Below are positions 23,952 to 36,500 of a stretch of 64,000 nt of DNA, in pieces. The position numbers and the translations under genes were made by a program. The stretch lies in contig CM055871.1 of assembly GCA_029582165.1 (NCBI GenBank), positions 3,231,501 to 3,295,500 on the forward strand. The letters run 5' to 3'. The notes below the pieces were generated by a model. It saw only the letters and a list, made by a program, of their open reading frames with translations, ran no database searches and was not told the DNA's origin. Position 1 is the first letter of the stretch. Each line of letters opens with the position of its first letter. This DNA comes from Portulaca oleracea. Its lineage: Eukaryota > Streptophyta > Magnoliopsida > Caryophyllales > Portulacaceae.

Positions 23952-24224
23952 TGGGGTTGTTCATTGGTTCAAAACCGAAAGCCGAGTAAGGCCTGAAATC
24001 AGTTTTTGATTTAAACTGGAAACCGAATAAAATTAGCTGAATCGAACTGAATAAACCGGTTTTGAATGTCATTTCCTTGCTGGACATTGACCACTGATAT
24101 ACTAGCCAACTGCTTTCGGATTTTTTGAATAGATGGAATGAGAACCAAATAAGAACCGAATAAACCGTTCGGTTTGGTTCATTTTCGGTTTTCCCGGTTC
24201 AAAACCAATTAATGCACAGCCCTA
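23952..24224. mobile_element. hAT-type MITE
   Basis: The ends are TGGGGTTGTTCATTGG and, read from the right, TAGGGCTGTGCATTAATTGG. The 8-bp flanks CTGCCAAG and CCGCCAAG match at 7 of 8 positions, the duplication length of hAT elements. Subterminal regions carry repeated AAACCGAA/CGGTTT motifs. Confidence 0.75.
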
Positions 24225-24232
24225 CCGCCAAG

Positions 24233-24767
24233 AACCCTACGAGGAGTTTGGAAGATGGCGGTGGTTACCAACTTGGCAACCACCTCTTTGGTCTACTTTA
24301 TGTACAGATGAAGAAGCTAATGTTGCCATGTTGGGCACTGTTTTCATCTGCGATTATAATGAGTCCAATGTTATTCATTAATCGATAATTTCTAATATAA
24401 TATTTTATTAACAATCACAATATTAGGATAATATTTTTCATAACGAATCTAATGATTGTAATTTCATCGGACAAGTCATTAGATATATTGAGAAATTTAT
24501 GGTCAAAACTTTCAAACTTTGACAACACAATTTCCAAGATGAAAATTAATATGGAACGCGGGGAGTATAATTAGTATGAAGAAACTATTAAATCCCATCC
24601 CAGAAAGAAGAGAGGGAAAGAGAAAAGAGGAATGTAAAGGATGGTGGAGTGAGTTGTAATGGTGATGGGTTTGACAACTTTTGTGTTATAATTCATAGAT
24701 TTTCCAGGCAATAATATTCTCTGCTCATGTATCTTCCTTGCACCATATATTCCTAGCTTTCTGTTCT
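24233..24767. other. Intergenic upstream of the defensin gene
   Basis: AT-rich sequence with no recognised gene; it likely contains the defensin promoter. Confidence 0.4.
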
Positions 24768-24776
24768 CTATATAAG
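24768..24776 (+). promoter_or_regulatory. TATA box of the defensin gene
   Basis: CTATATAAG lies about 125 bp upstream of the defensin ATG, a normal plant distance once a 5' untranslated region of about 95 bp is allowed. Confidence 0.65.
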
Positions 24777-24899
24777 CAAGCATATGGTTTGATTTATGCT
24801 TCAAAACTTATAAGCTAGAGAGCTAGATAAATCTAGAGTACACTCACTGATTTAGGTTAAGTTTGCTAAGCCCATTAACTCCCAAATTTATTCACTCTA

Positions 24900-25799
24900 A
24901 TGGCTGGTTTTATGCGCGTATTTTCAGCTCTAATCGTAATGCTATTGTTGTTTACTACAACAGGTAAGATTGTCTACATTTGAATATCTTTTAATGATAA
25001 TTTTTTCCTCGTTTTGGTTGAATTTAGTGATCGAGAAAAGTTTGACGTGGGACTGATTATTTCACCAGTCAAACTCAAGAAAACTAGTTTTTTTGGGGGG
25101 GGGGGGGGGGCGGTAGGGAAAATTTTTCATTGAAATTTTTTTACCTGAATTCTACATAGTGCACATTCTATAGTTGAAGAGGGTAAATATTTACATAATC
25201 TTTCGATTCCACTTTTGTGTGGAGTTAGGTTTAGGGTGAGAAACTCTCTAATGTTCTGTATGACGACAATCTAGGTAGAACCTTTGAGAGAATGAGTATC
25301 TAACTAATGTGTCTTACCTTTTAAGAAAATAACTCTACTCATTCTTGCCTTATTATTCTAAAGAACATACCCATAATACTGCATAAATTTGTCATTATAT
25401 CTCTACATAAACACGTTCTTTGTGCTATGAACGTATGACGATGATCTAAATGGAACTTTTTAAGAGATTGATTACCTAATGTATTTTACCTTTTTCGAAA
25501 TTAACTTTACTAAATTTTGCCTCACCACTCTAAAATACGTACACTAAATTTTGCCTGAAGTTGTCACTGTGTGAGTTTCTCTACATAAATATGTTCACTT
25601 GTGTTATGTATAAATGAATATATGCATAGATATCGGGCCGAAGATGGCGGAGGGAAGAACATGTGAGACAAGAAGCCAGAAGTTCGAGGGGCTGTGCTTC
25701 CGCAAGTACAACTGCGCAACCATCTGCAAGCTTGAAGGCTTCCATGGTGGAAAATGTCGGGGCTTCCGTCGCCGTTGTTTCTGCACTAAACAATGCTGA
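24900..25799 (+). CDS. Plant defensin precursor (77 aa, 8 cysteines)
   Basis: Two exons, 24,900-24,963 and 25,630-25,799, split by a 666-bp phase-1 intron inside the signal-peptide region, the usual structure of plant defensin genes. Exon 1 encodes a hydrophobic signal sequence (MAGFMRVFSALIVMLLLF). The mature part begins near GRTCE and has eight cysteines in the CS-alpha-beta pattern: CX3C in the helix, a GKCRGFRRRC gamma-core and a CXC near the end. The family is secreted and mostly antifungal. Frame and splice sites are intact. The intron carries a G-run at about 25,094-25,110. Confidence 0.93.
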
Positions 25800-26499
25800 T
25801 TCTTGCCTGAATGGAGATCTTTTGAGCGTTTTAGAATAACTCCCTTCATGTTGGCTTTCAGTTTCAGTTTCAGTTTCACTATTTCATGTTTCTCATTTCA
25901 ATTTATATCACGTCATTCGCTTTGTATTGCACTAGACATTCCATTTGTTGTACGTATGGTTCTCAAATATATGAATCCAATGTTACATAATGTCAAGGCA
26001 GTTGAAGCCTTCAAGGATGGTTGAATTTTATGTAATGTCAAGAGCTTCGTATCACATTAAACCTTCCCATTCCTGTTGTATCCATTTGCTGTACTTAGTC
26101 ACCAGAGTTGTCGAAAGGTCATTTGCGGTGCAGACAAAACAAACATTTGACAAAAACTTGATGTTTGAAACCCTTTTGTGCACAAGCCTATACTTGAGTT
26201 CAAACGTTCAAAATTACCAGTAGAAAAATTTGTCTATACCCAAAAAAGCCAATTAATCTCAAAATGAGTCTATATTTAGGTTTGGACGACAAAATTTTTT
26301 TAAAAATTAACTAAAAAAATAAGTCAAACAAGGTCAAAATTCTAACAAATCTATGAATAGACCTTTCAATTGGATCATCAAGATCAGGTTAAGGTTGAAC
26401 CCATTTGGATTACGTTAGTTCAAGTCAGAAGGATTCAAGTTGTAGGTTAATTTCAAATCACATCATTTCTGCAATATTGTTACAAAATTGAACCTGAGT
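25800..26499. other. 3' flank of the defensin gene, intergenic
   Basis: Presumed 3' untranslated region, then AT-rich DNA without a recognised gene. Confidence 0.4.
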
Positions 26500-26510
26500 A
26501 ACGCATTAAC

Positions 26511-26690
26511 GCTCTGTTCTTTTATAAGGTTCGTCCGATGTGCTAATGGTGCGGTGGAATTTGAAAAAATATAGTGAGTTGTGAGAATTGTAGTATATGG
26601 AGTAGGTGAGAAGAGACCATTTAAAAAGTAAAGGAGAAAAGTGAGAAGAGAAAAAAGTAAAAAAATATATTGATAATGATTGTAGTAAAT
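26511..26690. mobile_element. Truncated relative of the 22,428 MITE
   Basis: It starts CTCTGTTCTTTTATAAGG and continues with the same purine-rich body (GGAGAAAAGTGAGAAGAG) seen in the reverse complement of the 211-bp MITE. The other end is lost where the next repeat cluster begins. Confidence 0.55.
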
Positions 26691-27438
26691 GTTGTGTTTG
26701 GCAGTAGAATTTAGGGTAGCGTTTAGCGTTTTGGCTAAGGTTGTGTTCGGCAGTAGCGTTTGGGGTAGCGTTTAGCGTCTTGACCAAGTCAAAACTCTAA
26801 TTGCATAAATATTAGTGTTTAGCAGTAGAATTTAGGGTAGCGTTTAGCGTTTAGTGTTTTAAGGAGCGTTTTGTGAAACGCTAATAAAGTTAACGTTTAG
26901 CGTTTAGGATATAACATTTCATATTTTCGGTCAAAAAATATCCTTTGAAAATTTTATCTTTTAAAAATATTGATATCCTTTTATGTCAATTCACATTAAT
27001 CTATTAATTCAACTGCTAAATTTACCGAACACAATTTTCATTTGAACAGCCATCCATTATCCGCTACTTAAACCGCTATCCGCTACATAAACCTCTATCC
27101 GCTACCTAAAACGCTAATTTTGCTGAACATGGCCTAACTCAAAACTCTAATTGCATAAATATTAGTGTTCAGTAAGCTAGCGTTTTGAATAACGTTTCGT
27201 GAAACGCTAATAAAGTTAATGTTTAGCATTTGGAGTAGCACATCATATTTTTCAGGAAAAAATACCCTTTGAAAATTTTATCTTTGGAAGTTATGTCGAT
27301 TCACATTAATCTGTTAATTCAACCGCTAAATTTATCGAACACAATTCTCATTTGAACAGTTATCCACTATCCGCTACTTACCGTTATCCGCTGCATAAAC
27401 CGTTATCTAAAACACTAATTTTGCCGAACAAGGCCTAA
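26691..27438. mobile_element. Cluster of Tourist-like (PIF/Harbinger) MITEs
   Basis: One complete unit, 26,739-27,134, has TAA on both sides and inverted ends GGTTGTGTTCGGCAG / GCTGAACATGGCC. A second related unit follows at about 27,138-27,434 and ends GCCGAACAAGGCC-TAA. Both units contain the same inner segment starting CAAAACTCTAATTGCATAAA. Many copies of GTAGCGTTTAGCG and ATCCGCTAC fill the region. The 3-bp TAA duplication fits Tourist elements. Confidence 0.65.
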
Positions 27439-27962
27439 ATAAGTAAGTATGGTGAAGGGTGGTAAAAATCAAAGAATGCAGGCCTAAATAAGTAAGTATG
27501 GGTCTCATCAGGTTAAGATCCATTTCAGGTCAATCAGTTTTAGCATTTTCCAGTCTGGATAAGGCAGGTTACGGGTGAGTCATTTAGGTAAGGTCTATTT
27601 TTCCAGGTCGATTAGTTCCTTAACAAGCCCTAATTGCATTAATTATGCATTAAACCAAAATATCATCATATCCTTTCAATCAGCATGAACACAAGACAAC
27701 TAACTGAAACAAGCACAACAGACATGTACTAGAGCTAAATCTGCAATTAAGAAACAGAAAGGGGGATTGAGAGTAACATATCCTTCCATTAAGCATGGCC
27801 CAACACAAAATTGAATTTGGAAACTTCAAACAATCTATCAAAAACCGTCTCACATAATAAGTTGAGCTCAAAACCACTTTCAACTCTAGATAGAAAGACA
27901 CAAGAGAAAACCAAAGCAAAATCCACTGGATCATGGTTCTTCTATTGCTTGAAGACACATTT

Positions 27963-29950
27963 CTACTCCTCTTCAACAATTCTTCCCTTCTCACTCACAT
28001 AAATACCGTCAAGAAACTTTCTAATATCCTTGTTCTTCACATGGCATTTCTGTTTAGATACACAAAACAGGATGCAAAATCATCAGATCCTCCCTCACAT
28101 AAACAGGAGCAGAAGCACTAATATGCTAAGAGCAAAGGTGCAAATGAAAGGCGGCATAAATACCTGGTTGATCAAGGCAGCAGAGCGAGAAACAAGTTCA
28201 ATGTCATTCCCGTCCAAGACAAGCTCATCCTTAACCTTCTCAGACCGGATGATGGTCACTCCCTCCAACATGTCAACTTTCCGTACCTGTAAACAATCAG
28301 TGAAAGCATAATTAGCATAAATAAAAAGCCGACAACAGTTCCGAAACATGAATATATAAGCACACTAACAATATTCATCACGGTTCAAATCTAATTACTC
28401 AAAAGTCAAGACTTGTTATAAATAGTTCAAGAAGAAATCAGCAATATTGACTTTAACCAACAGGAATTACTTTCAAACAACACATTAGCACACACAGAGT
28501 CTTAGTGACACTGTGACAGTTCCAATACATTTACTCAAGACTCACCATGGACACAGTCAACAATGCCAACTTCTAGAAGGATAAAAACAGTGAAGAACTC
28601 AGATGCTGGATACATGGTTATCTAAACCTGATGCAAACCTCAACTTACATACCATCTAAACAAAAGACTGATTACAGGAAGACCCAATGGTATAACCATG
28701 AGCAAGAATGAATCAACACCACAAAGACCACAACTACAAATTCTTAGCTCGACAGTGTTCAAGTTCCTGGCTATAGGACATTAAATTTAACATAACTGCA
28801 TGAGAAAGCAAAGAATGTTTCTCCTTACAGACAAAAAATGAAAGTCAAAATGTATTTACTAAAAAGCAAACAAAACAATGTTAATGATTCAACTTAACAT
28901 GAAACACAAGCTGCACCAAGTCATAGAAACAAAATCTAACTCATATAATCACCACCAAAACTGAAATATGAAATGCCAATATCTCATAGGTCAGCTGTCT
29001 AAGCTCAACAGCCCAAAATACTCAAACATCACACCAAAACCAAATGACAAGAAATTCTAGACATCCATTAGAAACTCCACTTCAACTAATCAAATGATTT
29101 GAGAGTTGATACAAACTCCCCCATAACACACTCAACACCAGTTCAGAACCAGACAAAAAACAAGTGCACCCATAACATAACATCATTTACAAACAGCGTA
29201 ACCCATTTTCTTCCAATCAGCACAGAATTACAACGCAATTTAATAAATTACCAGGAACACCGACAAACATACCACAATAAAACATACATCCCAGTCATGA
29301 AAAAAGGCAAGATTTAACCCAAAAAAATCACCAAAAATACCAAGCTGAAGGTTGGAAAACGATACCCTTTTCGCCAAACAACATCATTTACAAACAAATT
29401 AAACCCATAACCCATTTCCTTCCAATCAACACACAATCACAGCGCAATTTAATAAATAAATTCCCAGGAATACCAACAAACAAACATACCCACAACAAAG
29501 CATACAAGACGAAAACCTTAACCAGATTAAACCCAAAAAATCACCAAAAATACCAAGTCGAAGGTTGAAAAACAATACCCTTTTCTCGCCAAGGAAGTTA
29601 CGGATCTCAATACCCTTGTTGGTATTAGTAATGCTAGCGTTGATGGGAAAGTGAGCGTACACCATCCTCATCTTGTACCTGTACCCCTTGGTAACCCCAG
29701 TGATGAGGTTCTCAATGTGACTGATTGCGGTCCTGATAGCAGCAGTAGTCTTCCGGGATCCAAACCATGAATCGATCTTGATCTTACGCTTGCCATCAGG
29801 CTCGGTAATGAGCTGGAAATCGAGGTTCAAGTGCTTGAAATTGCGGGTGAGTTTGCCGCGGGGACCTTCAACCTCGATGATCTTAGCGTTGACCTTGATG
29901 TCGATCCCTTCTGGGATGTCCATGGTGTCTGATGACAATACGGTCTTCAT
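27963..29950 (-). CDS. RPL9: 60S ribosomal protein L9 (uL6 family), 193 aa
   Basis: Three exons join in phase: 29,579-29,950 (124 codons), 28,164-28,286 (41) and 27,963-28,049 (28 plus stop). The start is the ATG of [15 protein letters not shown]; the frame runs further upstream but without support. Recognisable L9 stretches are [61 protein letters not shown] and the C-terminal [17 protein letters not shown]. The protein is a large-subunit component near the GTPase centre. Length matches plant L9 (about 194 aa). The two introns are 1.29 kb and 114 bp. Upstream lie a pyrimidine-rich leader, telo-boxes and site II motifs, so regulation should follow other ribosomal protein genes. Confidence 0.95.
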
Positions 29951-30053
29951 TTTTGGGGATTTTTGTGTATCTCTCCTCACTCACTCTCTCTCTCTCTGAA
30001 GAAGAATTGGGGGCAGCAAAATGGAGGCAGCAGAGAAAACCTAAGTTTAATCG

Positions 30054-30137
30054 CTAGGGTTTGAAGTATGATATATCTTGCGTCGTCTAAAACCCTAATT
30101 CGGCGTTGTAGATGGGCTTTTGATTTTTATGGGCCCG
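30054..30137 (-). promoter_or_regulatory. RPL9 promoter: two telo-boxes and two site II (TGGGCY) elements
   Basis: AAACCCTA-type telo-boxes occur at 30,054-30,063 (read on the minus strand) and 30,090-30,098. TGGGCT lies at 30,113-30,118 and TGGGCC within 30,130-30,137. Site II elements bound by TCP factors next to telo-boxes are the recognised promoter signature of plant ribosomal protein genes. Confidence 0.75.
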
Positions 30138-30528
30138 ATGGTCCTCTTGTAGGCATATTATAATTCGCACAGCTTGATCCATGTAAGTTGGGTTGATAAC
30201 TTTATATTGTGCATTGGACGGCGACACTCACACAATAAATAAATAACCGAAATAAATAACTCAATATGCAATTTATTAGGTGTATCCGAATATGTCCTCC
30301 AGATACTAGGATTGTTTACTTATATATATTTATATATATTAGGTTGTTTATCCATATGTATTTGATTGTTCACTCTAATTATTATGATTGTTCACTCACA
30401 AATATCTGTAGCACATGCTCCAAGTGTATTTAATAAATACTGAACTCAATAATATTTCGCAATCCATGTAATGCATGGAACTTTTTCAAACTAATTTCAT
30501 CTAATTTATTTTTTGTGATATATATCAT

Positions 30529-31300
30529 TGATGTATGTGCAGATCAATAGTAATCAGAGTGCACTGATCTAGGCAACACCAAAGACTCTCCTAACCTTGG
30601 TGAATCAACTTAAGCTCTTCCTAGGGATGGAAAAGCATAAAGGAAAGAAAAACAAACAAAGAACGAAAGATAAACTTGTGATTCTAACTGCTACAGACGA
30701 CACCACTGCAAGAACACACAAGGGCAACACTCAATTCACACAAATGGATACATATCACACTACTATCAGCATGAACTAAGCTCTAATGTCACATGTTAAG
30801 CTTATCAAAGCTTAGTTACAGTCTAGTAGAAGTGAGAGTTATTAGATACTCACAAACAAAGAGAAGCAAAGCTCCACCATTCATATAAACTCAGATAATG
30901 AGAGTGGTTTTACAGAAGCTAGCTTATATATGATGCTTTAAGCAAGCAGCTGGCTTTCCTCGAGCAAATGAGGTTTCCTAAGGCTGAAGAAACTTCTAAT
31001 CTGCCTCTAATCTACATTATCATACATAATTGAGCTCCTTAAAACTAATATTACAATTAGTTACATCAGTATGAACCAAAGAAAGACGGTAAAATGAAAA
31101 TAAGTGTTGGTTGTCTCTGATTGGTCTAGCAGCTGCTTCTTTATGCATTATTTACTACTTCACTTGATATTAATTACTCTCCTTGGCTGTTGAGTGCTGG
31201 TAGTAAAAGGAATTAACTGAGGTAATTCGATCAAAGGGGAAATGACCAAATAACCTTGATAGAAATCACAATTCCTTGAACTGTCCCAACTGTTTGAACA
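30529..31300 (-). repeat. 3' LTR of the gypsy element
   Basis: Partner of the 37,710 LTR. Its left end follows AT-rich host DNA. Comparison of the two LTRs would date the insertion. Confidence 0.85.
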
Positions 31301-31635
31301 TTTGTTGCTTCAGGACTTTGTGATTGCTGTAGAAATGTCCTGGGATCTCAGTTGGTTGCACTCCTCGATCATAGGTAGTAAATGAATCAAGGAATATATA
31401 GAGACCACTAAATGCCATTGCCTTCACACACACAGCTTGTTCTAACCTTAGGATTCCTGCTTTCACAGGTTGGGGTTTTGTCAAGGCTCAACCGCATGAA
31501 TTGAGCTTTTATTCTAAGGTCCAAGCTGCCCTACACACAGGCTCTCTGGGGTGAATAAACACTTTTCTTCCAAGGATACAAATCTCCCCTTGGACCTGTC
31601 TCCATACTCCTACTTATGCTTGCTGAATGAGGGAC

Positions 31636-33294
31636 TGTACAGCGGTTTGTTAGACCTCGGTATTGTCGTTCTCTCTCAGGGAGCTGGCGGCCTTGGTCAA
31701 AGAATCTAGGTCAGTGGTCAGGATGAGATTGCTAAGGTAAGGATATTGGTTTGAAAGGATCACAACACAAGAAACAAAGCTAAGGTCGGTCAAGGAATGG
31801 AAAATGGGCTTCGGAGGCTTTTCGGGATGCAAACGGGGATGAGGAAATGGGTTTTGCAACAAGAGAGTAACGAGAAGGGGAAATCAAATGGTAACTCCGT
31901 TAGAAAATACCCACCGGGCTTCCTCTTTCAAGGATAGTCCGGATTAACTTCCCCAAAGTCCATCGACAGACCCGGGGGAGTTCAAGGAACAGAATTTCCT
32001 AGTTAGTTTCTATTCGCTTTCGCGAACTAGAATACTAACTATCCTAATTCCTACCTTCCAACAAGTGTTGGATGTATTCGGGATGCTTTCGCACCCAAAC
32101 ACATCCCACTTGAGGGAAGGATAGGATTGGGAAATTGATTTCCTAACTAATTACTCACTAAAATTGCTAACCCAAACCTAATCACCCATTCACACCCTTA
32201 ATTACCCCCTAACCCATAGGGTTTTAATCATAACACTAACTATGCTAACAACATCCAATCCAACCCTAAACATGATTTCTAATATCAAACAACCATTAAC
32301 AAGCAAGAACAATGAAATAGCAAGTAAAGAAATCAAGAGCAAGCAAAGTAATTAGCAAAGTAATTAATAAAAGAGTTAAGGGAAGAGAATACTTACCAAA
32401 ATGTTGTAGATGAAAAAAGGAAAGCAATAAAAAGATGATCCAACAATCTTTCAATTGTTTGGATACCCAAATCTTCAATAATAAACACAAATCTCCAAAA
32501 CCCTAGATTAATCTCTCACTAATCTCCCTCTAAAAACCACTAATTACAAGCTGAAAATAATGTCTAAGTCTAACCCTAGATTCCTCCCCTAGAAAACGTG
32601 AAAGAGAGATATATATACAAGTAAAAATTGTTGGCCAAAACGCAGCACTTGAGGCCGAAAACACGCGCAAGACATAGGGAGACCGTGGTCACGGTCTAGG
32701 AGACCGTGGCCACGGTCATGTTCTGTCCAGCGAAAAAGGTCGGGCGATTTCGAGCTTCGAGAGACCGTAGGTACGGTCCTGGAGACCGTAGGCACGGTCT
32801 CACTCGGGATCAGGAGGTCGCGGGCGCGACCCAAATGGTAGCGGGCGCTACCTTCTTCAGATGACAATTCAAGGCTGATTTTGAGCACAGGTCGCGGGTG
32901 CTACCTCTGTGGTGGCGGGCGCTACCCCCTATGGTAGTGGGTGTTACGCTCAGGGTGGCGGGGGCTACCCTACTCTTTTCGTCCCTTTGTTTCTTCCTTT
33001 TTTCCAAAGCATGTAACGCTCGATCCGAGGTTCGTAGCATGCGTTACTTCACTAATTGGCACCAAAGGTTGGGAGTGTGGTCCCGGGTCGACTCCGCCTC
33101 GATTTCCAGTCCGGCTCGGCTCGGGAAATCACCAAAAATGCTATAAAAAGGCCCGTTTTGCTACGTTTTCGGCGAAAGCTCCAAAATCTACAAAAATAAC
33201 CAAAACGCATTGAAAACTTATGAAATTAAACCACGAAACGAGTTAAAAGCCTAAGGATTTAGGCGGTATTTAGACATAGAATTGGGTCTAAACA
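31636..33294 (-). mobile_element. Nested solo LTR (1.66 kb), Tat/Athila-like
   Basis: It runs from TGTACAGCGG to TAAACA on the plus strand and is flanked by GGGAC and AGGAC, a 4-of-5 match for a target duplication. It lies between the gypsy integrase and its 3' LTR. It has no coding capacity. The motif TTGTCGTTCTCTCTC near its left end also occurs in the solo LTR at 54,739-56,140, suggesting one broad family. It contains the palindrome array at 32,680-32,969. The lineage assignment is inference. Confidence 0.6.
32680..32969. repeat. Array of ten short palindromes with a central GG
   Basis: Four units resemble GACCGTGGCCACGGTC (starting near 32,681, 32,702, 32,763 and 32,784). Six resemble GGTAGCGGGCGCTACC (starting near 32,816, 32,837, 32,890, 32,911, 32,933 and 32,954). 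Arms are 6-8 bp around a short, usually GG-containing centre. Several units keep both arms complementary although the arm sequence itself has changed. Confidence 0.8.
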
Positions 33295-33573
33295 AGGACT
33301 TGATCCCTCTTGAAATTCCAACAAGATCCCAAGGTATGCTGGATCTGCTAGGAATTTATGGTGGGAAAGTCCACTCTGGCTGCATTGCTTGATCAAATAT
33401 CAACAATGGATGAGAGGGATCTCCATCATCCTCTCCCTTGGTTGGGTAAAGTTTGCCCTCAAACTTGGCAGACCTTCTTCCTCAGGGTAGTAGGGTCTCA
33501 AATCTGCAATGTTATATGTGGCACTCCCTCCATAATCTTTAGATATATCAAGCTTATAAGCATTCTCATTAAC

Positions 33574-36500
33574 TTACTCTAACACCTCAAATGGACCATC
33601 TGTCTTGGAAACAAGTTTGCCCTTCATCTTGCTTGGAAACCTGTCTTTCCTGAGGTGTATCCATACCAAATCACTAAGCTGAAAAATAACTCTCCTCCTC
33701 TTTTGATTAGCTACTGTTGCTATCTTCTCATTGTGTTTCTCAATTTGTTGCTGGACTTGCTGATGGAACTCCTTAATTTGTTTGGCCCTTATTTCAGCTT
33801 CATAATTGAACTTTACTGATGTTGTTGCTTGAGGAATCAAATCCAAAGGTGTAATTTGATTTAGTCCATAGACTACCTGGAATGGTGAATAGCCAGTAGC
33901 CTTGCTTTGGGGCCCTATTGAATGCAAACTCAGCTTGGGGTAGCATAGTGTCCCAACTTCTTTTGTTCATACTCACCAAACCTCTTAGAAAGGTGCCCAA
34001 GGTCCTGTTAGTGACCATTTTTCTGACCATCTGTCTGAGGATGGCAAGTGGTGCTGAATTTGAGTTGAGTTCTCATCTTTTTCCATAATGTGATCCAAAA
34101 ATGGCTCAAAAACTTGGTGTCCTTGTCTGAAACCATATACCTGGGTATACCATGCAGTCTGACTATCTCTTGAAAATATAAGTCAACCACTTTCACAGCA
34201 TCATAAGTAGTATTGCATGGAATAAAATGTGCCATTTTTTAAAATCTATCAACAACAACCATAATTGAATCTTTACCTCTCTGTGTCCTTGGTAGTCCCA
34301 CAATAAAATCCAAGCTAACATCCTCCCATAGACTTGGTAGGCTATGACTCTTTGCAAGCTGATAGATACTGCATTTGTTCACTAAATGCTCCACATCTCT
34401 TCTTTTCTTTGGCCAGAAATAATGTTCTTTCAACATAATGAGTGTCTTTTCTATGCCAAAGTGCCCAACTAAGCTACCTACATGGACTTCAAATATAAGA
34501 AGCTCTCTGAAACTGCTCTTTGGAATACATAACATGTTTCCTTTGAACAAGAAGCCCTGGTCTACATGATATAGACCATGGGGGTGCTGCTGACATGCTG
34601 CAAACTTCTCCTGAAAATTCTCATCACTAGCATATAATAACTTCAGCTGCTCAAATCCAAGAACTCTAGAATCAAGGATATGTAATAGGAAATATCTCCT
34701 GGACAATGCGTCTGCTCCCTTGTTCATGTTCCCAGATTTATGATGGATCATGAAATGAAAAGACTGCATAAACTCCACCCACTTAGCATACCTGGGGTTA
34801 AGCTTGTGCTGGCCTTGAATGAACTTTAAGGATTCATGATCATTGTGCAAAATAAACTCTCCTCCCACCAAATAGTGCCTCTAATGCTCTAATGCTCTAA
34901 TAATAGCATAAAATTCTTTATCATAGGTGTTGTATTTCTTCTTGGCCTCATTGAGCTTCTCATTAAAGTAGGCTATATGCCTGCCCTCCTGTGTTAGGAC
35001 AACTCATATACCAACTCCAGAAGCATCACACTACACTTCAAAGACCTTAGAGAAACTTGGCAAAGTCAAGACAGGGGTTGTTGTCAGCTTCTCATGTTCA
35101 AAGGTTCTCTGGGCCGCTGGAGTCCAATGAAAGGTTTTGGCCTTGACCAATTCAGTCATAGGGGCCATTAGGGTACTGAAGTTCTTCACAAATCTCCTGT
35201 AGAATGAAGCTAACCCATGAAAACTCCTGACTTGCTGTATAGAACTGGGTGTAGGCCACTCTTGGATGGCCTTGATTTTCTCCTGATCAACTTGGATACC
35301 TTCTGCAGATACAATATAGCCAAGAAAGATGACCTGGCTAGTAAAGAACTGACACTTCTTTAGGTTACCATTAAACTGCTCCTTAGATAGAATCTCCATA
35401 ACCAATCTCAGATGCTGTTGATGCTCCTCCTCACTCTTGTTATAAACAAAATATCATCAAAATATACAACCACACACTTCCCAATCAAAGGTTCAAATCA
35501 AAGTGCATCATCAACCATTCTAAGAGTCATCCCTTGGTTTTAAATGTTGTCTTCCATTCATCTCTCTCAAATATCCTGATTTGATAGAAACCACTTCTCA
35601 AATCAACCTTAGAAAATACTTGTGAACCATATAGCTCATCCAAAAGATCTTCAAGCCTAGGTATGGGGAACCTATACTTGATAGTGATCTTGTTGATTGC
35701 CCTACAGTCTATGCACATCCTTTGACTCCCATTTTTCTTAGGTACCAATAAAGTTGGCACTGCACAAGGATTGCGACTCTCTCTGATCATACCTTTGTTA
35801 AGTAGATCATCTACCTGCCTCTGTATCTCTCTACTATCTCAACTAGGGTCATCATGTATGCTGGTTTGTTTGGCAAAACAAACCTTGGAACTAGGTCAAT
35901 TTTGTGTTGGATATCCATCTCTCTTTGTGGGTAATCCTGGGGGCATTTCTTATGGAAATAAAAATGCATATTCCTCCAGGAGGGGAATTAATAGGGGATG
36001 GTCATTTTGTGGGGCTTGGGATTCATTTTGTATGTGTAGGATGAGATCCTTCCTGACACTAAACTCATGTTGTCCAGCCACCAGAATAAGATTAAGGGTA
36101 TGGGTCACAATGAGGTTCTTTGTAGGCTTAGGGTTCTGGGATGGTTTAAGTGGGGTAAGGGTAATCTTCCTTTGATTTGCAAGCCAGGTATAAGTGTTGT
36201 CTCTTCCATCATGTTGTACTGACCTGTCAAACATCCAAGGCCTTCCCAAAAGCAAGTGACAAGTATCCATAAGAAATACATCACACCAAATTGAATCATT
36301 GTAAGAACTGCCTATAGAGAAACTCACCAAACATCTCTGTGTAATGGGAATTCCTCTGCTGGATTTCATCCACTGAATATAATAAGGAGCTGGATGTGGG
36401 ATGGTATCCAGTTGCAACTTATCTACCATCTCTTGGTATGATGCATTAGTATAGCTTCCACCATCAATGATCACATAACACACTTTACCCTTCATAGTAC

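Noticed and set aside
29951..29980. Ten-residue N-terminal extension of RPL9
   Set aside because: The conserved protein starts at MKTVL; the extra codons lie in the pyrimidine-rich leader.
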